Source of the DNA: Amycolatopsis jejuensis
GTDB taxonomy: Bacteria; Actinomycetota; Actinomycetes; Mycobacteriales; Pseudonocardiaceae
Length of the DNA: 64,000 nucleotides
Direction of reading: 5' to 3'
NCBI RefSeq assembly: GCF_000717335.1
Contig: NZ_JNYZ01000012.1
Span: 124,001-188,000 of the forward strand
In this document: positions 19,348 through 28,348 of the stretch, in pieces
Position numbering within the stretch: position 1 is the first letter of the stretch
Layout: each line of letters starts with the position of its first letter
Program-made: the position numbers and the translations under genes
Notes under the pieces: model-generated
The model's input: the letters and a program-made list of their open reading frames with translations, nothing else
Database searches by the model: none
Told to the model about the DNA's origin: nothing

Positions 19348-19646
19348 ATCAGCCCCACCATGGCGCGGGAACCAGCCGCATCATGGCGCGGGAACCAGCC
19401 GCATCATGGCGCGGGAACCAGCCGCATCATGGCGCGGGAACCAGCCACATCATGGCGCAGGAACCAGCCCCACCACGGCGCAGGAACCAGCCCCACCACG
19501 GCGCAGGAACCAGCCCCACCACGGCGCAGGAACCAGCCCCACCATGGCGCAGCAACCAGCCGCATCATGGCGCAGGAATCAGCCACACCACGGCGCAGCA
19601 ACCACCCACACCACGGCGCAGGAACCAACCCCGCCATGCCGCACGA
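19348..19646. repeat. 23-bp minisatellite, about 13 tandem copies
   Basis: Units of exactly 23 bp follow ACCAGCCGCATCATGGCGCG plus GGA, drifting to ACCAGCCCCACCACGGCGCA plus GGA. Clean units run from 19348 to 19646 with degenerate edges on both sides. Because 23 is not a multiple of three, all three plus frames stay open and encode rotated versions of one peptide, a sign that it is not coding. It ends 276 bp before the cold-shock gene and 137 bp before the conserved leader motif. Confidence 0.9.
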
Positions 19647-19782
19647 ACCACCCACCCCCACCGATCCCCCCCCAGTACAAAACCAACCCGCGCAAGATTG
19701 CCAACAACCCGGGTGAACTGCCGGTGATCCGGGTTGTCCGCGCCCGCTCGGCTGTGCTTTACTTTCCGCGGTCTCGATTTTT

Positions 19783-19813
19783 GTGTTCGTGAAAGCATCA
19801 CGCTCGCAGAACT
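19783..19813 (+). promoter_or_regulatory. Conserved 5'-leader element of cold-shock gene 1
   Basis: GTGTTCGTG at 19783-19791 and TCACGCTCGCAGAACT at 19798-19813 recur almost identically ahead of the second cold-shock gene in this window (33895-33922), at a similar distance from the start codon (109 versus 117 bases). The position fits a long 5' untranslated leader, as used for post-transcriptional control of cold-shock genes. A DNA-level operator is the alternative. Confidence 0.55.
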
Positions 19814-19921
19814 CAGCGGGCGTGGATTCCTCCCTCATTCGAGGGTGTTCCTCGTCCGTGTTTGGGCCCAGAGCGTCGATGTGGCGTTCTGTTTTGGTGT
19901 TATGTATGGAGATTGTTAAGT

Positions 19922-20125
19922 ATGACTGAGGGCACCGTGAAGTGGTTCAACTCCGAGAAGGGGTTCGGCTTCATCACTCCCGACAACGGTGGCGGCGACG
20001 TCTTCGTGCACTACAGCGAGATCCAGGGCAACGGTTTCCGTAGCCTCGAGGAGAACGCTCGCGTGCAGTTCGAGATCGGGCAGGGCCAGAAGGGCCCGCA
20101 GGCCACGTCGGTCAGCCTGATCTGA
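19922..20125 (+). CDS. Cold-shock protein (CspA family)
   Basis: This is a 67-residue OB-fold nucleic-acid-binding protein. RNP1 (KGFGFI) is at residues 13-18 and RNP2 (DVFVHY) at 26-31; both are intact and the length is standard. GGAG lies 9-12 bases before ATG 19922. It is preceded by a gene-poor, repeat-filled region and a long leader, and followed at once by a strong hairpin terminator, so it is a single-gene transcript. It is paralogous to the protein at 34039-34242 and probably acts as an RNA chaperone. Confidence 0.95.
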   Translation: MTEGTVKWFNSEKGFGFITPDNGGGDVFVHYSEIQGNGFRSLEENARVQFEIGQGQKGPQATSVSLI

Positions 20126-20147
20126 CCCACGTCTTCGATTGATACAA

Positions 20148-20185
20148 AGAGGCCGTCACTCCCGGACCGGGGGTGGCGGCCTCTT
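20148..20185 (+). terminator. Rho-independent-type hairpin after cold-shock gene 1
   Basis: AGAGGCCGTCACTCCC at 20148 pairs with GGGGGTGGCGGCCTCT ending at 20185, with a short loop and T residues after it. It lies 23 bp beyond the stop codon. Confidence 0.8.
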
Positions 20186-20302
20186 GTCGGCGGAACCAAT
20201 CCCACGATGCGGATTCTGTTGCGCGCCAACGTCTTCTGTGCCGGACAACCTAGCGTGGATCACCCGATCGTGGGCACCAAGCGGGGTCGTAGGCTCGGCG
20301 CC

Positions 20303-20524
20303 ATGATCGAGAACGGCTACCTCGTCACCGGAATGTCCTGCGGCCACTGCGCGCAGTCGGTCACCGAGGAAATCACTGCGGTGTCCGGGGTCGAAAACGT
20401 GCGCGTCGACGTCGAAACGGGGCACGTGAAGGTGCAAAGCACGCACGCCCTCGACGAAGCGGCGGTGCGCGCCGCGGTGGAGGAAGCGGGCTACACCTAC
20501 GGCGGGCTCGTCGCCCTCGTCTGA
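20303..20524 (+). CDS. Heavy-metal-associated (HMA) domain copper chaperone
   Basis: This is a 73-residue single HMA domain with the metal site GMSCGHC (Cys13 and Cys16) near the N-terminus and the usual beta-alpha-beta-beta-alpha-beta spacing (VSGVENVRVDVETGHVKV). In this family it binds Cu(I) and hands it to a P-type ATPase. No ATPase gene is adjacent, so the partner is elsewhere. An upstream in-frame extension to 20207 lacks family sequence, so ATG 20303 is chosen. It is convergent with the methyltransferase, the two stops being separated by a single base. Confidence 0.88.
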   Translation: MIENGYLVTGMSCGHCAQSVTEEITAVSGVENVRVDVETGHVKVQSTHALDEAAVRAAVEEAGYTYGGLVALV

Positions 20525-20525
20525 C

Positions 20526-21284
20526 TCACGGTGAAGTGCCCAGCGCGTACCAAGCGCGTGCTTCGAGGGTGAACGCCCCGTCCGGTACCAGGCGACGGCA
20601 TTCCTCGCGGATGGCGGCCTGTTCCCGTTCCGGCTGCGACCTCAGATACTGCCCAGCCGGGCCGACGGCGAGGGTGAACGGCTCCCAGAAGTCGTCGAAA
20701 CCGGTGTAGTCGGCGTGGGCGGTGAGGGCGCCGGAGGTCACGTCGCGCAGTCCGGCTCGCGTGAACCGTTCGGCGATGTCTCCCTCGGCGCCGCCCGGCA
20801 TCCAGGCCTCGCCCTCGACGTCCGGGCGCAATCGCTGGACGGCGTCCCAGAACAAGCCCAGCATGCGCATGCCGCCGGTGGCGACGTCCCACATGCACAC
20901 CGCGACGACGCCACCCGGCCTGGTCACGCGCGCCATTTCCCGGACACCGGCGTCCGGGTCGCGCATGAAGCCGATCACGAGCGACGACAGCGCAGCGTCG
21001 AACGCGTCGTCCGCCCATGGCAGCTTCTCCGCGACGCCCTCGCGCACGTCGGCGCCCGGGTTGCGGTCGCGGCATGCCGCCACGAACTGGGGTGCCGGAT
21101 CGATCGCGGCGACCTCGGCCGCGCGGGCAGACAACTCACCCGTTAGCCCGCCCGGTCCACAGCCCACGTCGAGCACCCGCATGCCCTCGTGGACGTCTGC
21201 GCAGTCGGCCAGTGCCACCGACAACGTCGGTGCGTAACGGCCCATAAACCGGTCGTAGTCGACGGCCGGGGCATCGAATCCCAT
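20526..21284 (-). CDS. Class I SAM-dependent methyltransferase
   Basis: This is a 252-residue protein. Motif I, VLDVGCGPGGLTGEL, lies near residue 40, followed by AAIDPAPQFV, LPWADDAFDAALSSL and ARVTRPGGVVAVCMWD, the order found in UbiE/Methyltransf_11 proteins. The substrate is unknown. The frame is open upstream to 21620, but the extension is not methyltransferase-like and lies across the start of the divergent gene; MGFDAP at 21284 is the best start though its ribosome site is weak. Confidence 0.82.
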   Translation of the reverse strand: MGFDAPAVDYDRFMGRYAPTLSVALADCADVHEGMRVLDVGCGPGGLTGELSARAAEVAAIDPAPQFVAACRDRNPGADVREGVAEKLPWADDAFDAALSSLVIGFMRDPDAGVREMARVTRPGGVVAVCMWDVATGGMRMLGLFWDAVQRLRPDVEGEAWMPGGAEGDIAERFTRAGLRDVTSGALTAHADYTGFDDFWEPFTLAVGPAGQYLRSQPEREQAAIREECRRLVPDGAFTLEARAWYALGTSP

Positions 21285-21438
21285 GGAGTGACAGAAGCTC
21301 CCCGGCGCCGCATTGTCAACGGGCAGGTCCACTGTGGATCTTCGGTCGCGAGGTCGGGTGCAACCTTGCTGCAACCCTTTCGCTGACCCGGTCGATTTGG
21401 TCTGCTTGTCCGAAGGGGAGAAGGAACTGGGGAGAGTG

Positions 21439-22467
21439 ATGGGGGAAATCGTCGCGGGGATCGTCGCGAATCCGGCGTCCGGACAGGACATCCGCAGGCT
21501 GGTCACGCAGGCCTCGGCCGTCCCGGCCGAGGAGAAGGCCAGGATGGTCCGTCGCCTGCTGGCCGCGTTCGCGGTGACCGGGGTCGAGCGGGTACTGCTG
21601 TCCAGCGACCTCGGCGGCATCTCGGCCGCCGTGCTGCGGGACCTCGGGCAAGAGCCGCGGCCCGACGTCGAGCTGTGCGATCACGGACCGCTCACCGGCA
21701 CCGCGCTGGATACCGCCAATGCGGTACACCGGATGGTCGACGCCGGAGCCGGGGTGATCGTCTGTCTCGGCGGCGACGGCACCGCGCGGGTGGCCGCGAA
21801 GGCGTGTGGTGACGTGCCGCTGCTGGCCGTCTCCACCGGCACCAACAACGCCTTCCCGCAGGCCCGCGAGGCCACGGTCGCCGGGCTTGCGGCAGGCATG
21901 ATCGCCACCGGACAGGTGGACGTCGACCTCGTTACCCAGCGAGTCAGCATCCTCGAAGTGGTCACCAAGAACCGTCGCGAGATCGCGCTGGTGGACGTAG
22001 CCGTTTCGATGAGCAAGCACGTCGGCGCGAAGGCGGTCTGGGACCCGTCTGCGCTCACCGAGCTGTACTGCACCTTCGCGGAACCGGACGGCATCGGGCT
22101 GTCGAGCATCGCCGGACAGCTGTGCCCCAGCCCGCGCTCGAGCGCCGAAGGCGTGGCGCTGCAACTCGGTCCCGTCGACACCGCCGCGTACGTCGTACAG
22201 GCGCCGATCGCTCCCGGCTTGGTACGGCCAGTCGGCGTACGCGGCTGGGGCGTGCTTCGCCCGGGCGTACGCGTAGACCTTGCGGCGGGCGGCGGCGTCA
22301 TCGCAGTCGACGGAGAACGCGAGCTGGAGCTGATGAATGGCGAAGGCGCGTACGTGGAACTGCGGCCCGACGGACCATGGTGTGTCGACGTACGCGCAGT
22401 CATGGCTGAAGCGGCAACCCAGGGGTTGCTGCGCCGTACGTCCGAACGGGGACCGCGCGTCTGCTGA
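21439..22467 (+). CDS. ATP-NAD kinase-fold protein, AcoX-like
   Basis: This is a 342-residue protein with NPASGQDIRRLV at the N-terminus and the diacylglycerol/NAD-kinase signature VCLGGDGTARVAAKA near residue 105, followed by VSTGTNNAFP. This layout matches the AcoX family often found with acetoin genes; no acetoin genes are nearby, so that role is not supported. ATG 21439 follows GGAGA closely; GTG 21436 is an alternative. It lies 91 bp before glnX on the same strand but appears to be a separate unit. Confidence 0.75.
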   Translation: MGEIVAGIVANPASGQDIRRLVTQASAVPAEEKARMVRRLLAAFAVTGVERVLLSSDLGGISAAVLRDLGQEPRPDVELCDHGPLTGTALDTANAVHRMVDAGAGVIVCLGGDGTARVAAKACGDVPLLAVSTGTNNAFPQAREATVAGLAAGMIATGQVDVDLVTQRVSILEVVTKNRREIALVDVAVSMSKHVGAKAVWDPSALTELYCTFAEPDGIGLSSIAGQLCPSPRSSAEGVALQLGPVDTAAYVVQAPIAPGLVRPVGVRGWGVLRPGVRVDLAAGGGVIAVDGERELELMNGEGAYVELRPDGPWCVDVRAVMAEAATQGLLRRTSERGPRVC

Positions 22468-22558
22468 GATCACGTGCAGGTGACACCTTCCGGGTGTCGT
22501 TCGCTGCCACTTGCCCGACCGGCTACCTTCTGCGGGTGGCGTACGGGGAGGATCGGGG

Positions 22559-23947
22559 ATGACCAGCACTGCGACGCGGCCGGAGACGACTGCGGGCCCG
22601 CCACCGGAAGAACCGGCAGGCCGCAGCGGTATCGCCGGGCTGCTGGAGCTGCCTGGCCAGGCGGTGCGCGCGGTCGTGAGATCGACCACCACCACACCGG
22701 GCAGGCTGTCGCTGATCGCCGTTGCGCTGGTGCTGCTTTCGCTCGTGGCCGGGCTCGTCGGCACGTTGTCCGTGCAGGACAAGGACAACACCATCAACGG
22801 CTTGATCGACCATCGCGAACCACTCGCGGTGGCGGCACAACAGGTGTTCCGCTCACTGTCGGACGCCGACGCGACCGCGGCGAGCGCTTTCCTTTCCGTA
22901 GGTACCGAACCGCCTGCGCTACGGAAGAAGTACGAGCAGGACATCGCCGAAGCGGGTTCCGCACTTGCCCGCGCCGCGTCCGACACCGCGGAAGTCGGCG
23001 ACGCCGCCCGCCAGGTCGACATCCTGAACCAGAAAGTGCCGGTGTACACCGGGATCGTCGAGACCGCGCGGGCGAACAACCGGCAGGGTTTCCCGTCCGG
23101 CGCTTCGTACTTGCGGGAGGCGTCGCAGCTGATGCGCTCGACGATCCTGCCCGCCGCGGACGCGCTCTACAACGCCCACACCAAGAAACTCTTCGACGAG
23201 CAGGACAGCAGCAGCGACGTCCCATGGGCCGCGGTCGCGCTGATCGCCGCGCTGCTCGCGGCGCTCGTGGTCGCGCAGATTTACTTGACCCGGCGGACGA
23301 ATCGGGTGCTGAACATCGGCCTGCTCGTCGCCACCGGCTGCATTGTGCTGTCCCTGCTGTGGGGTGCGGTCGCGCTTGTCGTGCAGGGCAGCCTCGTCGC
23401 GACTGGACGCACCGACGGCACTTCGCAGGTCGACGTCCTCGTGCGCGCCCGGATCTACGCGCTGCAGGCCCGCGCGGACGAGACCCTCACGCTCGTCGCG
23501 CGCGGCGACGGTGGCGCGTACGAGCAGCAGTTCATCAAGCTGGCCGAGCAGCTCGTCGGCGCCGACGGCAAGGGCGGGCTCCTCGGTGAGGCGCGGAATC
23601 TCGCGGCCGGTACTGCCGGGGAGAAGAAGATCGAAGCGGCGGAACAGGCCGCGCGCGAATGGTCGCTGGCCCACCTCCAGGTGCGTCGTCTCGACGACGG
23701 CGGGCAGTACCAGGAAGCCGTGGACTTCGCGACGAGCGTCAGCCCCACCAGCGCGGCCGCGGCGTTCGCCCGGCTCGACGCGAACCTCCAGTCCGCCATC
23801 GACGTCTGCCGCCAGGAATTCCTCGACAGCACCCGGTCCGGCGACCGCGCGCTCACCGCACTGGCGGCCGGCGCCGGGGTACTGGCGGTGCTCGCGGCGG
23901 GCGGAATCACCGTCGGAGTACGGGAGAGACTGCGGGAGTACCGGTGA
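22559..23947 (+). CDS. glnX: GlnX-like membrane sensor component of the PknG pathway
   Basis: This is a 462-residue membrane protein with a disordered 45-residue N-terminus and TM segments near 50-70, 222-243, 254-277 and 433-455. Helical extracytoplasmic regions lie between the first two and the last two TM segments. No enzyme motif is visible. Identification rests mainly on context: it overlaps by four bases a periplasmic-type solute-binding lipoprotein gene, and a PknG-type kinase gene follows. In mycobacteria and corynebacteria GlnX carries the amino-acid signal from GlnH across the membrane to PknG. GGGAG lies eight bases upstream of ATG 22559. Confidence 0.82.
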   Translation: MTSTATRPETTAGPPPEEPAGRSGIAGLLELPGQAVRAVVRSTTTTPGRLSLIAVALVLLSLVAGLVGTLSVQDKDNTINGLIDHREPLAVAAQQVFRSLSDADATAASAFLSVGTEPPALRKKYEQDIAEAGSALARAASDTAEVGDAARQVDILNQKVPVYTGIVETARANNRQGFPSGASYLREASQLMRSTILPAADALYNAHTKKLFDEQDSSSDVPWAAVALIAALLAALVVAQIYLTRRTNRVLNIGLLVATGCIVLSLLWGAVALVVQGSLVATGRTDGTSQVDVLVRARIYALQARADETLTLVARGDGGAYEQQFIKLAEQLVGADGKGGLLGEARNLAAGTAGEKKIEAAEQAAREWSLAHLQVRRLDDGGQYQEAVDFATSVSPTSAAAAFARLDANLQSAIDVCRQEFLDSTRSGDRALTALAAGAGVLAVLAAGGITVGVRERLREYR

Positions 23948-24912
23948 TCCGGCGCCTCGCCAGGGCGGCCGTGCTCACGGTCGTCGCGGTCCTCGCCGCC
24001 GGATGCGCGCCGGCGACGCGGCCGATGGAGGCCGCCCCGGTCACCGACGCGGCCTGGCCCGCGCCGGCCGGCGTCGGCGGCCCGGACGCCACCGCGGGCG
24101 GGGCGATCGACACCAGCTGCAACCCCCTCGCCAGCCTCGCGCCGACCTCGGGTCTCGACACACCGCCCGGGTCCACGATGGCGAAGATCAAGGAGCGCGG
24201 GAAACTCATCGCGGGCGTCGACCAGACCACGTACCTCTTCGGCTTCCGCAACCCCAAGACCGGCAAGCTCGAAGGCTTCGACATCGACCTGGTCAACGAG
24301 ATCGCCGCGGCCCTCTTCGGCACCGCGGACGGGCACGTGCAGTTCCGGGCGATCACGTCGTCGCAGCGGGAGCAGGTGCTGAAGGACCACCAGGTCGACG
24401 TCGTGGTCCGGACCTACAGCATCACCTGCGCGCGGCGCCAGGACGTGCAGTTCTCGTCGGTGTACTACGTCGCGGGGCAGAAAATTCTCGTGCCGAAGGG
24501 GTCGAACGCGGAATCGCTCACCGACCTGGCCGGGAAACGCGTGTGCGCGGCCAAGAAGTCGACGTCGCTCGCGAAGATCGCCACCGACCCGGCCAAACCG
24601 GTGGCGGTGTCGGTGCCCAACTGGTCGGACTGCCTGGTGATGCTGCAGCAGGGCCAGGTCGAAGCGGTGTCCACGGACGACACGATCCTGGCCGGCATGG
24701 CCGCGCAGGACCCGACCGTGAAGGTCGCGGGCGGGGCGATGACGCCGGAGAACTACGGCGTCGGCGTGCCGAAGGACGAGCCGGACCTGGTCCGCTTCGT
24801 GAACGCCGTGCTGGAACGCATCCGCGGCGACGGCACCTGGGCCCGCAGCTACCAGACCTGGGTCGGCTCGCGGCTGGGCCCGGCGAACCCACCGGACCCG
24901 CAGTACCGGTGA
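23944..24912 (+). CDS. glnH: GlnH-like amino-acid-binding lipoprotein
   Basis: This is a 322-residue solute-binding protein with a lipoprotein signal: MIRRLARAAVLTVVAVLAAGC, Cys21 being the lipidated residue. KIKERGKLIAGVDQTTYLFGF near 79 begins the type II binding fold, followed by GFDIDLVNEIAAALFG and RVCAAKKSTS. It starts at GTG 23944 inside the end of glnX. In relatives GlnH binds aspartate or glutamate and signals through GlnX to PknG rather than feeding a transporter; no ABC permease or ATPase is nearby, consistent with that. Confidence 0.85.
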   Translation: MIRRLARAAVLTVVAVLAAGCAPATRPMEAAPVTDAAWPAPAGVGGPDATAGGAIDTSCNPLASLAPTSGLDTPPGSTMAKIKERGKLIAGVDQTTYLFGFRNPKTGKLEGFDIDLVNEIAAALFGTADGHVQFRAITSSQREQVLKDHQVDVVVRTYSITCARRQDVQFSSVYYVAGQKILVPKGSNAESLTDLAGKRVCAAKKSTSLAKIATDPAKPVAVSVPNWSDCLVMLQQGQVEAVSTDDTILAGMAAQDPTVKVAGGAMTPENYGVGVPKDEPDLVRFVNAVLERIRGDGTWARSYQTWVGSRLGPANPPDPQYR

Positions 24913-24976
24913 CCACTTGCACCACGCTGTACTTTTTGAGCGGCAGACCAAGCCGCGGGGAGCTCGGGAGGTAGTT

Positions 24977-27900
24977 GTGTCGGAGGAGGCGCGCCGTCCT
25001 CGGCACGCAGCACCGGACGAGGACGGCGACCAGGCCGCCACGGGGGAACAGCCGGTACGGGGGGACTCGGCGGCGGACGCTCCGGAGGGCTCGTGGACGC
25101 CGCCCCCGCCGGTGCGCTGGGACACCCCGGAACCGTCGGTCTCGGGACGGCTGGAACCACGCCAGGACGCGGACTCACCCACGTTGATCAACACTCCGGT
25201 GCATCGGGGGCAACCCGGGCCGGGGCAGGGGCAGCCTGGGCAGCCGGTGCCGCCGTGGGCGCAAACCCGGCGGGCCCCGTGGGGTGGGCAGCCGATGCCC
25301 CCGCAAGGACGGCCGTACCCGCCGGGGCAGCCGCCCGCGCCGGGGCAGCCGCATCCGCCGTCTCAGGGGCAGCCGTACCCACCGCAGACGCGGACCGGGC
25401 AGCGCCCACTCCCGCCGAACCGCCAGCAGCAAGGTCCGGCTCGCCAACCCGCCCCTCCGCAATCCGGCCCCGTGCAGCCCAGCTCTGCGCAATCCGGCCC
25501 GGCGCAGCCCAGCTCTGCGCAGCCCAGCGCCGCGCAAGCCGCCTCCGGGCAGCCGAGCTCTGCTCAAACCGGCTCTGGGCAGCCCAGCGCCGCGCAAGCC
25601 ACCCCTGGGCAGCCGAGCTCTGCTCAAACCGGCTCTGCGCAGCCCGCCGCCGACCAACCTGCCCCGGCGCAACCTGGCGCCGCGCAATCCGCGCCCGGTC
25701 AGCCGAGCTCCAAGCAACCTTCCCCCGCGCAACCCAGCGCAGCGCAGCGCCAGCGGGAACCGCGAGACGAGGAACCGACCCGCCCCCCAGGGGACCTCGC
25801 GCCGGTGATCCTCCCCCAGTCGAACCAGCCCGTCGCCCCGGTCGATCCTGCCGCGCCGATGCCCACCAGCGTGCTCGCCAACGCCTCCCCGCACACCCAG
25901 AGCATCATGCCGCCGTCGCCGCGGGCCGAGCCTGCCGACGGTGCCGCGTTGCCCGACCCGGGTACCGACAGCGTCGTACCTTCCGGGGGCAGTGAAGGCC
26001 AAGGGTCCCGTGGCAGCGGACCGGGTTCCGGCAGCACGGGCACCGGCACCTTCCCCGGCACGTCCCGGCGCACCGGGTCGCGTGGTACCCGTCGTTCCCG
26101 TCGCGGGCGGCTCGGGGCGGGGCTCATCGACGTGCCGCCGGTGCCGTACCGCGATCCGTCGACGGCGGTGCTCGCGAATCCCGTCGTGGCCGAGGACAAG
26201 CGGTTCTGCGGCAACTGCAGTGCGAAGGTCGGCCGCGGCAAGGACGGCGAGCCGGGCGAACCCGAAGGTACTTGCGAAAAATGTGGTACCCGCTTCTCGT
26301 TCCTGCCGAAACTGCAGCCGCAGGAGCTCGTCGGTGGGCAGTACGAGGTGCTCGGCGCGCTCGCGTACGGCGGGCTCGGCTGGATTTACCTTGCGCAGGA
26401 CCACAACGTCTCCGATCGCTGGGTCGTGCTCAAGGGCCTCATCGACACCGGCGACGCCACCGCGATGGCCGCCGCGGCGAACGAGCAGCGGTTCCTTGCC
26501 GAGGTCGAGCATCCGAACATCGTCAAGATCCACAACTTCGTGCAGCATCCGGACCCGCACACCGGGAACTCCGTCGGGTACATCGTGATGGAGTACGTCG
26601 GCGGGCAGTCGCTGCGGCAGCTCGCCCTGCAGCACCACCGCGAGAGCAAGCGGCCGGAACCGCTGCCGATCGGCCAGGTCATCGCGTACGGGCTGGAGAT
26701 CCTCCCCGCGCTCGGCTACCTGCACAGCCAGGGTCTGCTCTACTGCGACCTCAAGCCGGACAACGTGATCCAGACCCGCGAGCAGCTCAAGCTGATCGAC
26801 CTCGGCGCCGTCCGGCGGACCGACGACTACGAGAGCCCGCTCTTCTTCACCACCGGCTACAGCGCCCCCGAGCTGGCCACGCAGGGCGCGTCGATCTCGT
26901 CGGACCTCTACACCGTCGGCCGCACGCTCGCCGTGCTGAGCTTCGAATTCGCCGGCTACACCACGAAGTTCAAGAACGCGTTACCCGGTCCCGACGCGGT
27001 ACCGCTGTTCGCGCTTTTCGGGTCGTACTACCGCTTCCTCAAGCGCGCCACGCACGCCGACCCGGACCGCCGGTTCATCGCCGCCGACGACATGGCCGAC
27101 CAGCTCACCGGCGTCCTGCGCGAGATCATGGCGCTCGGCACCGGGTCGCCACGCCCGGCCGCGTCGACCGTCTTCGGACCGGAGAGCCGCACCTTCGGCG
27201 TGCACCTCGTGGTCCCCGAGCAGGGCGAGAGCGTGCCGCTGCCGGAAGCCGCGGAAGTGGTTGCCGGACTGCCGATCCCGCAGGTCGACACCGACGACCC
27301 GGCGGCAGGCGTCCTCGCCACCACCACCGCGCTCGACCCGCGGGAGGCGATCGAGGCACTCACCGGCGCGCCGCGGGAGTCGATCGAGGTGCGGCTGCGG
27401 ATCGTGCGGGCGCGGATCGAGCTGGGGGAGTTCGTCGAGGCACAGCGGCAGCTGCAAGCGGCGCAGTACCTGGCGATCCGGCACGGGTTCCCACATGACT
27501 GGCGGATCGACTGGTACCGCGGCCTGATCGAGCTGGCCGGTGGGCGGCCGCGGGTCGCGCATGTCGCGTTCGACGCGGTGTACGACGACCTTCCCGGCGA
27601 GATCGCGCCGAAGCTTGCGCTGGCGGTCAGTGCGGAGGGCGTTGGGGATTACTTTGGTGCGGCGCGGTTTTACGAGCTGGTGTGGCGGACGGATCGTACG
27701 TATGTGAGCGCTGCGTTCGGGCTGGCTCGGGTGTATTTGGCGCAGGGGGCGCGGGAGAGTGCGGTGGAGGTGCTGGAGGGGGTACCGGCTACTTCTACCC
27801 ATTTCGTTGATGCTCAGGTTGCGGCGATCAAGATCAAGACTCGGGCGCAGGGGAATGGATCCGGTGAGCATCCGACGGTGACGGAGGGGGATCTCGTCGA

Positions 27901-28177
27901 CGCGTCCGGGCGGTTGCAGCGGCTGAATCTCGATGCGGAGCGGCATACGCGGTTGTCGGCTGAGGTGCTCGAGGCGGCGTATGAGTGGCTGCGGGTGCCT
28001 GGGCAGGTGAAGGCGGCGGAGGCGTCGCGGGTGCTGGGGTGTGAGTTGGAGGAGCGGGAGGTCCGGTTCGGGTTGGAACGGGCTTATCGGACGCTCGCTC
28101 GGCTGGCGGACAGTGTGAATGATCGGGTTGCGTTGGTTGATCGAGCGAATGCTATTCGGCCGCGGACGCTTACTTGA
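24977..28177 (+). CDS. pknG: Serine/threonine protein kinase PknG with enlarged disordered N-terminus
   Basis: This is a 1066-residue protein, about 300 residues longer than mycobacterial PknG. GTG 24977 has GGGAGG five bases upstream. Residues 1-400 are Pro/Gln/Ser/Ala-rich, with imperfect QPSSAQ/QPSAAQ repeats at about 155-258. A rubredoxin-like metal site follows (CGNC near 411, CEKCG near 433), then the kinase domain (GALAYGGLGWIYLA near 458, YCDLKPDNV near 589, IDLGAVR near 606), and helical TPR-like sequence from about 790. It regulates the 2-oxoglutarate node via GarA/OdhI in relatives. The last 500 bp have looser codon choice (more T and G at third positions) than the rest. Confidence 0.93.
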   Translation: MSEEARRPRHAAPDEDGDQAATGEQPVRGDSAADAPEGSWTPPPPVRWDTPEPSVSGRLEPRQDADSPTLINTPVHRGQPGPGQGQPGQPVPPWAQTRRAPWGGQPMPPQGRPYPPGQPPAPGQPHPPSQGQPYPPQTRTGQRPLPPNRQQQGPARQPAPPQSGPVQPSSAQSGPAQPSSAQPSAAQAASGQPSSAQTGSGQPSAAQATPGQPSSAQTGSAQPAADQPAPAQPGAAQSAPGQPSSKQPSPAQPSAAQRQREPRDEEPTRPPGDLAPVILPQSNQPVAPVDPAAPMPTSVLANASPHTQSIMPPSPRAEPADGAALPDPGTDSVVPSGGSEGQGSRGSGPGSGSTGTGTFPGTSRRTGSRGTRRSRRGRLGAGLIDVPPVPYRDPSTAVLANPVVAEDKRFCGNCSAKVGRGKDGEPGEPEGTCEKCGTRFSFLPKLQPQELVGGQYEVLGALAYGGLGWIYLAQDHNVSDRWVVLKGLIDTGDATAMAAAANEQRFLAEVEHPNIVKIHNFVQHPDPHTGNSVGYIVMEYVGGQSLRQLALQHHRESKRPEPLPIGQVIAYGLEILPALGYLHSQGLLYCDLKPDNVIQTREQLKLIDLGAVRRTDDYESPLFFTTGYSAPELATQGASISSDLYTVGRTLAVLSFEFAGYTTKFKNALPGPDAVPLFALFGSYYRFLKRATHADPDRRFIAADDMADQLTGVLREIMALGTGSPRPAASTVFGPESRTFGVHLVVPEQGESVPLPEAAEVVAGLPIPQVDTDDPAAGVLATTTALDPREAIEALTGAPRESIEVRLRIVRARIELGEFVEAQRQLQAAQYLAIRHGFPHDWRIDWYRGLIELAGGRPRVAHVAFDAVYDDLPGEIAPKLALAVSAEGVGDYFGAARFYELVWRTDRTYVSAAFGLARVYLAQGARESAVEVLEGVPATSTHFVDAQVAAIKIKTRAQGNGSGEHPTVTEGDLVDASGRLQRLNLDAERHTRLSAEVLEAAYEWLRVPGQVKAAEASRVLGCELEEREVRFGLERAYRTLARLADSVNDRVALVDRANAIRPRTLT

Positions 28178-28348
28178 GAATTGTCGCGTTGGGTCTTCTG
28201 CAGGGGGACTGTTGCGGTGGGGTTCCTGTTGGGGAGCTGTTGCGTGGGGGGTGCAGGGCGGGGGCTGGGTGCCTGGGTTCGGTGGGTGCGTCGGCTGCGG
28301 TGGGGTGGTGGGTGAAGGCTGTGAAGGTGGCCTTCACGGAAGGGTGGG
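28178..28348. other. Convergent intergenic region with palindrome
   Basis: There is no gene. GTGAAGGTGGCCTTCAC at 28321-28337 is a perfect 7-bp-armed palindrome between the convergent pknG and thioesterase genes and may act as a weak bidirectional terminator. The same GTGAAGG half-site recurs in the hairpins at 62502-62553. Confidence 0.45.

Noticed and set aside
19348..19646. CRISPR array
   Set aside because: Units are directly contiguous with no unique spacers and no cas genes are present in the window.
19167..19838. Several overlapping frames across the 23-bp minisatellite, both strands
   Set aside because: All three plus frames encode rotated versions of the same peptide because the period is not a multiple of three, so no single frame is selected.
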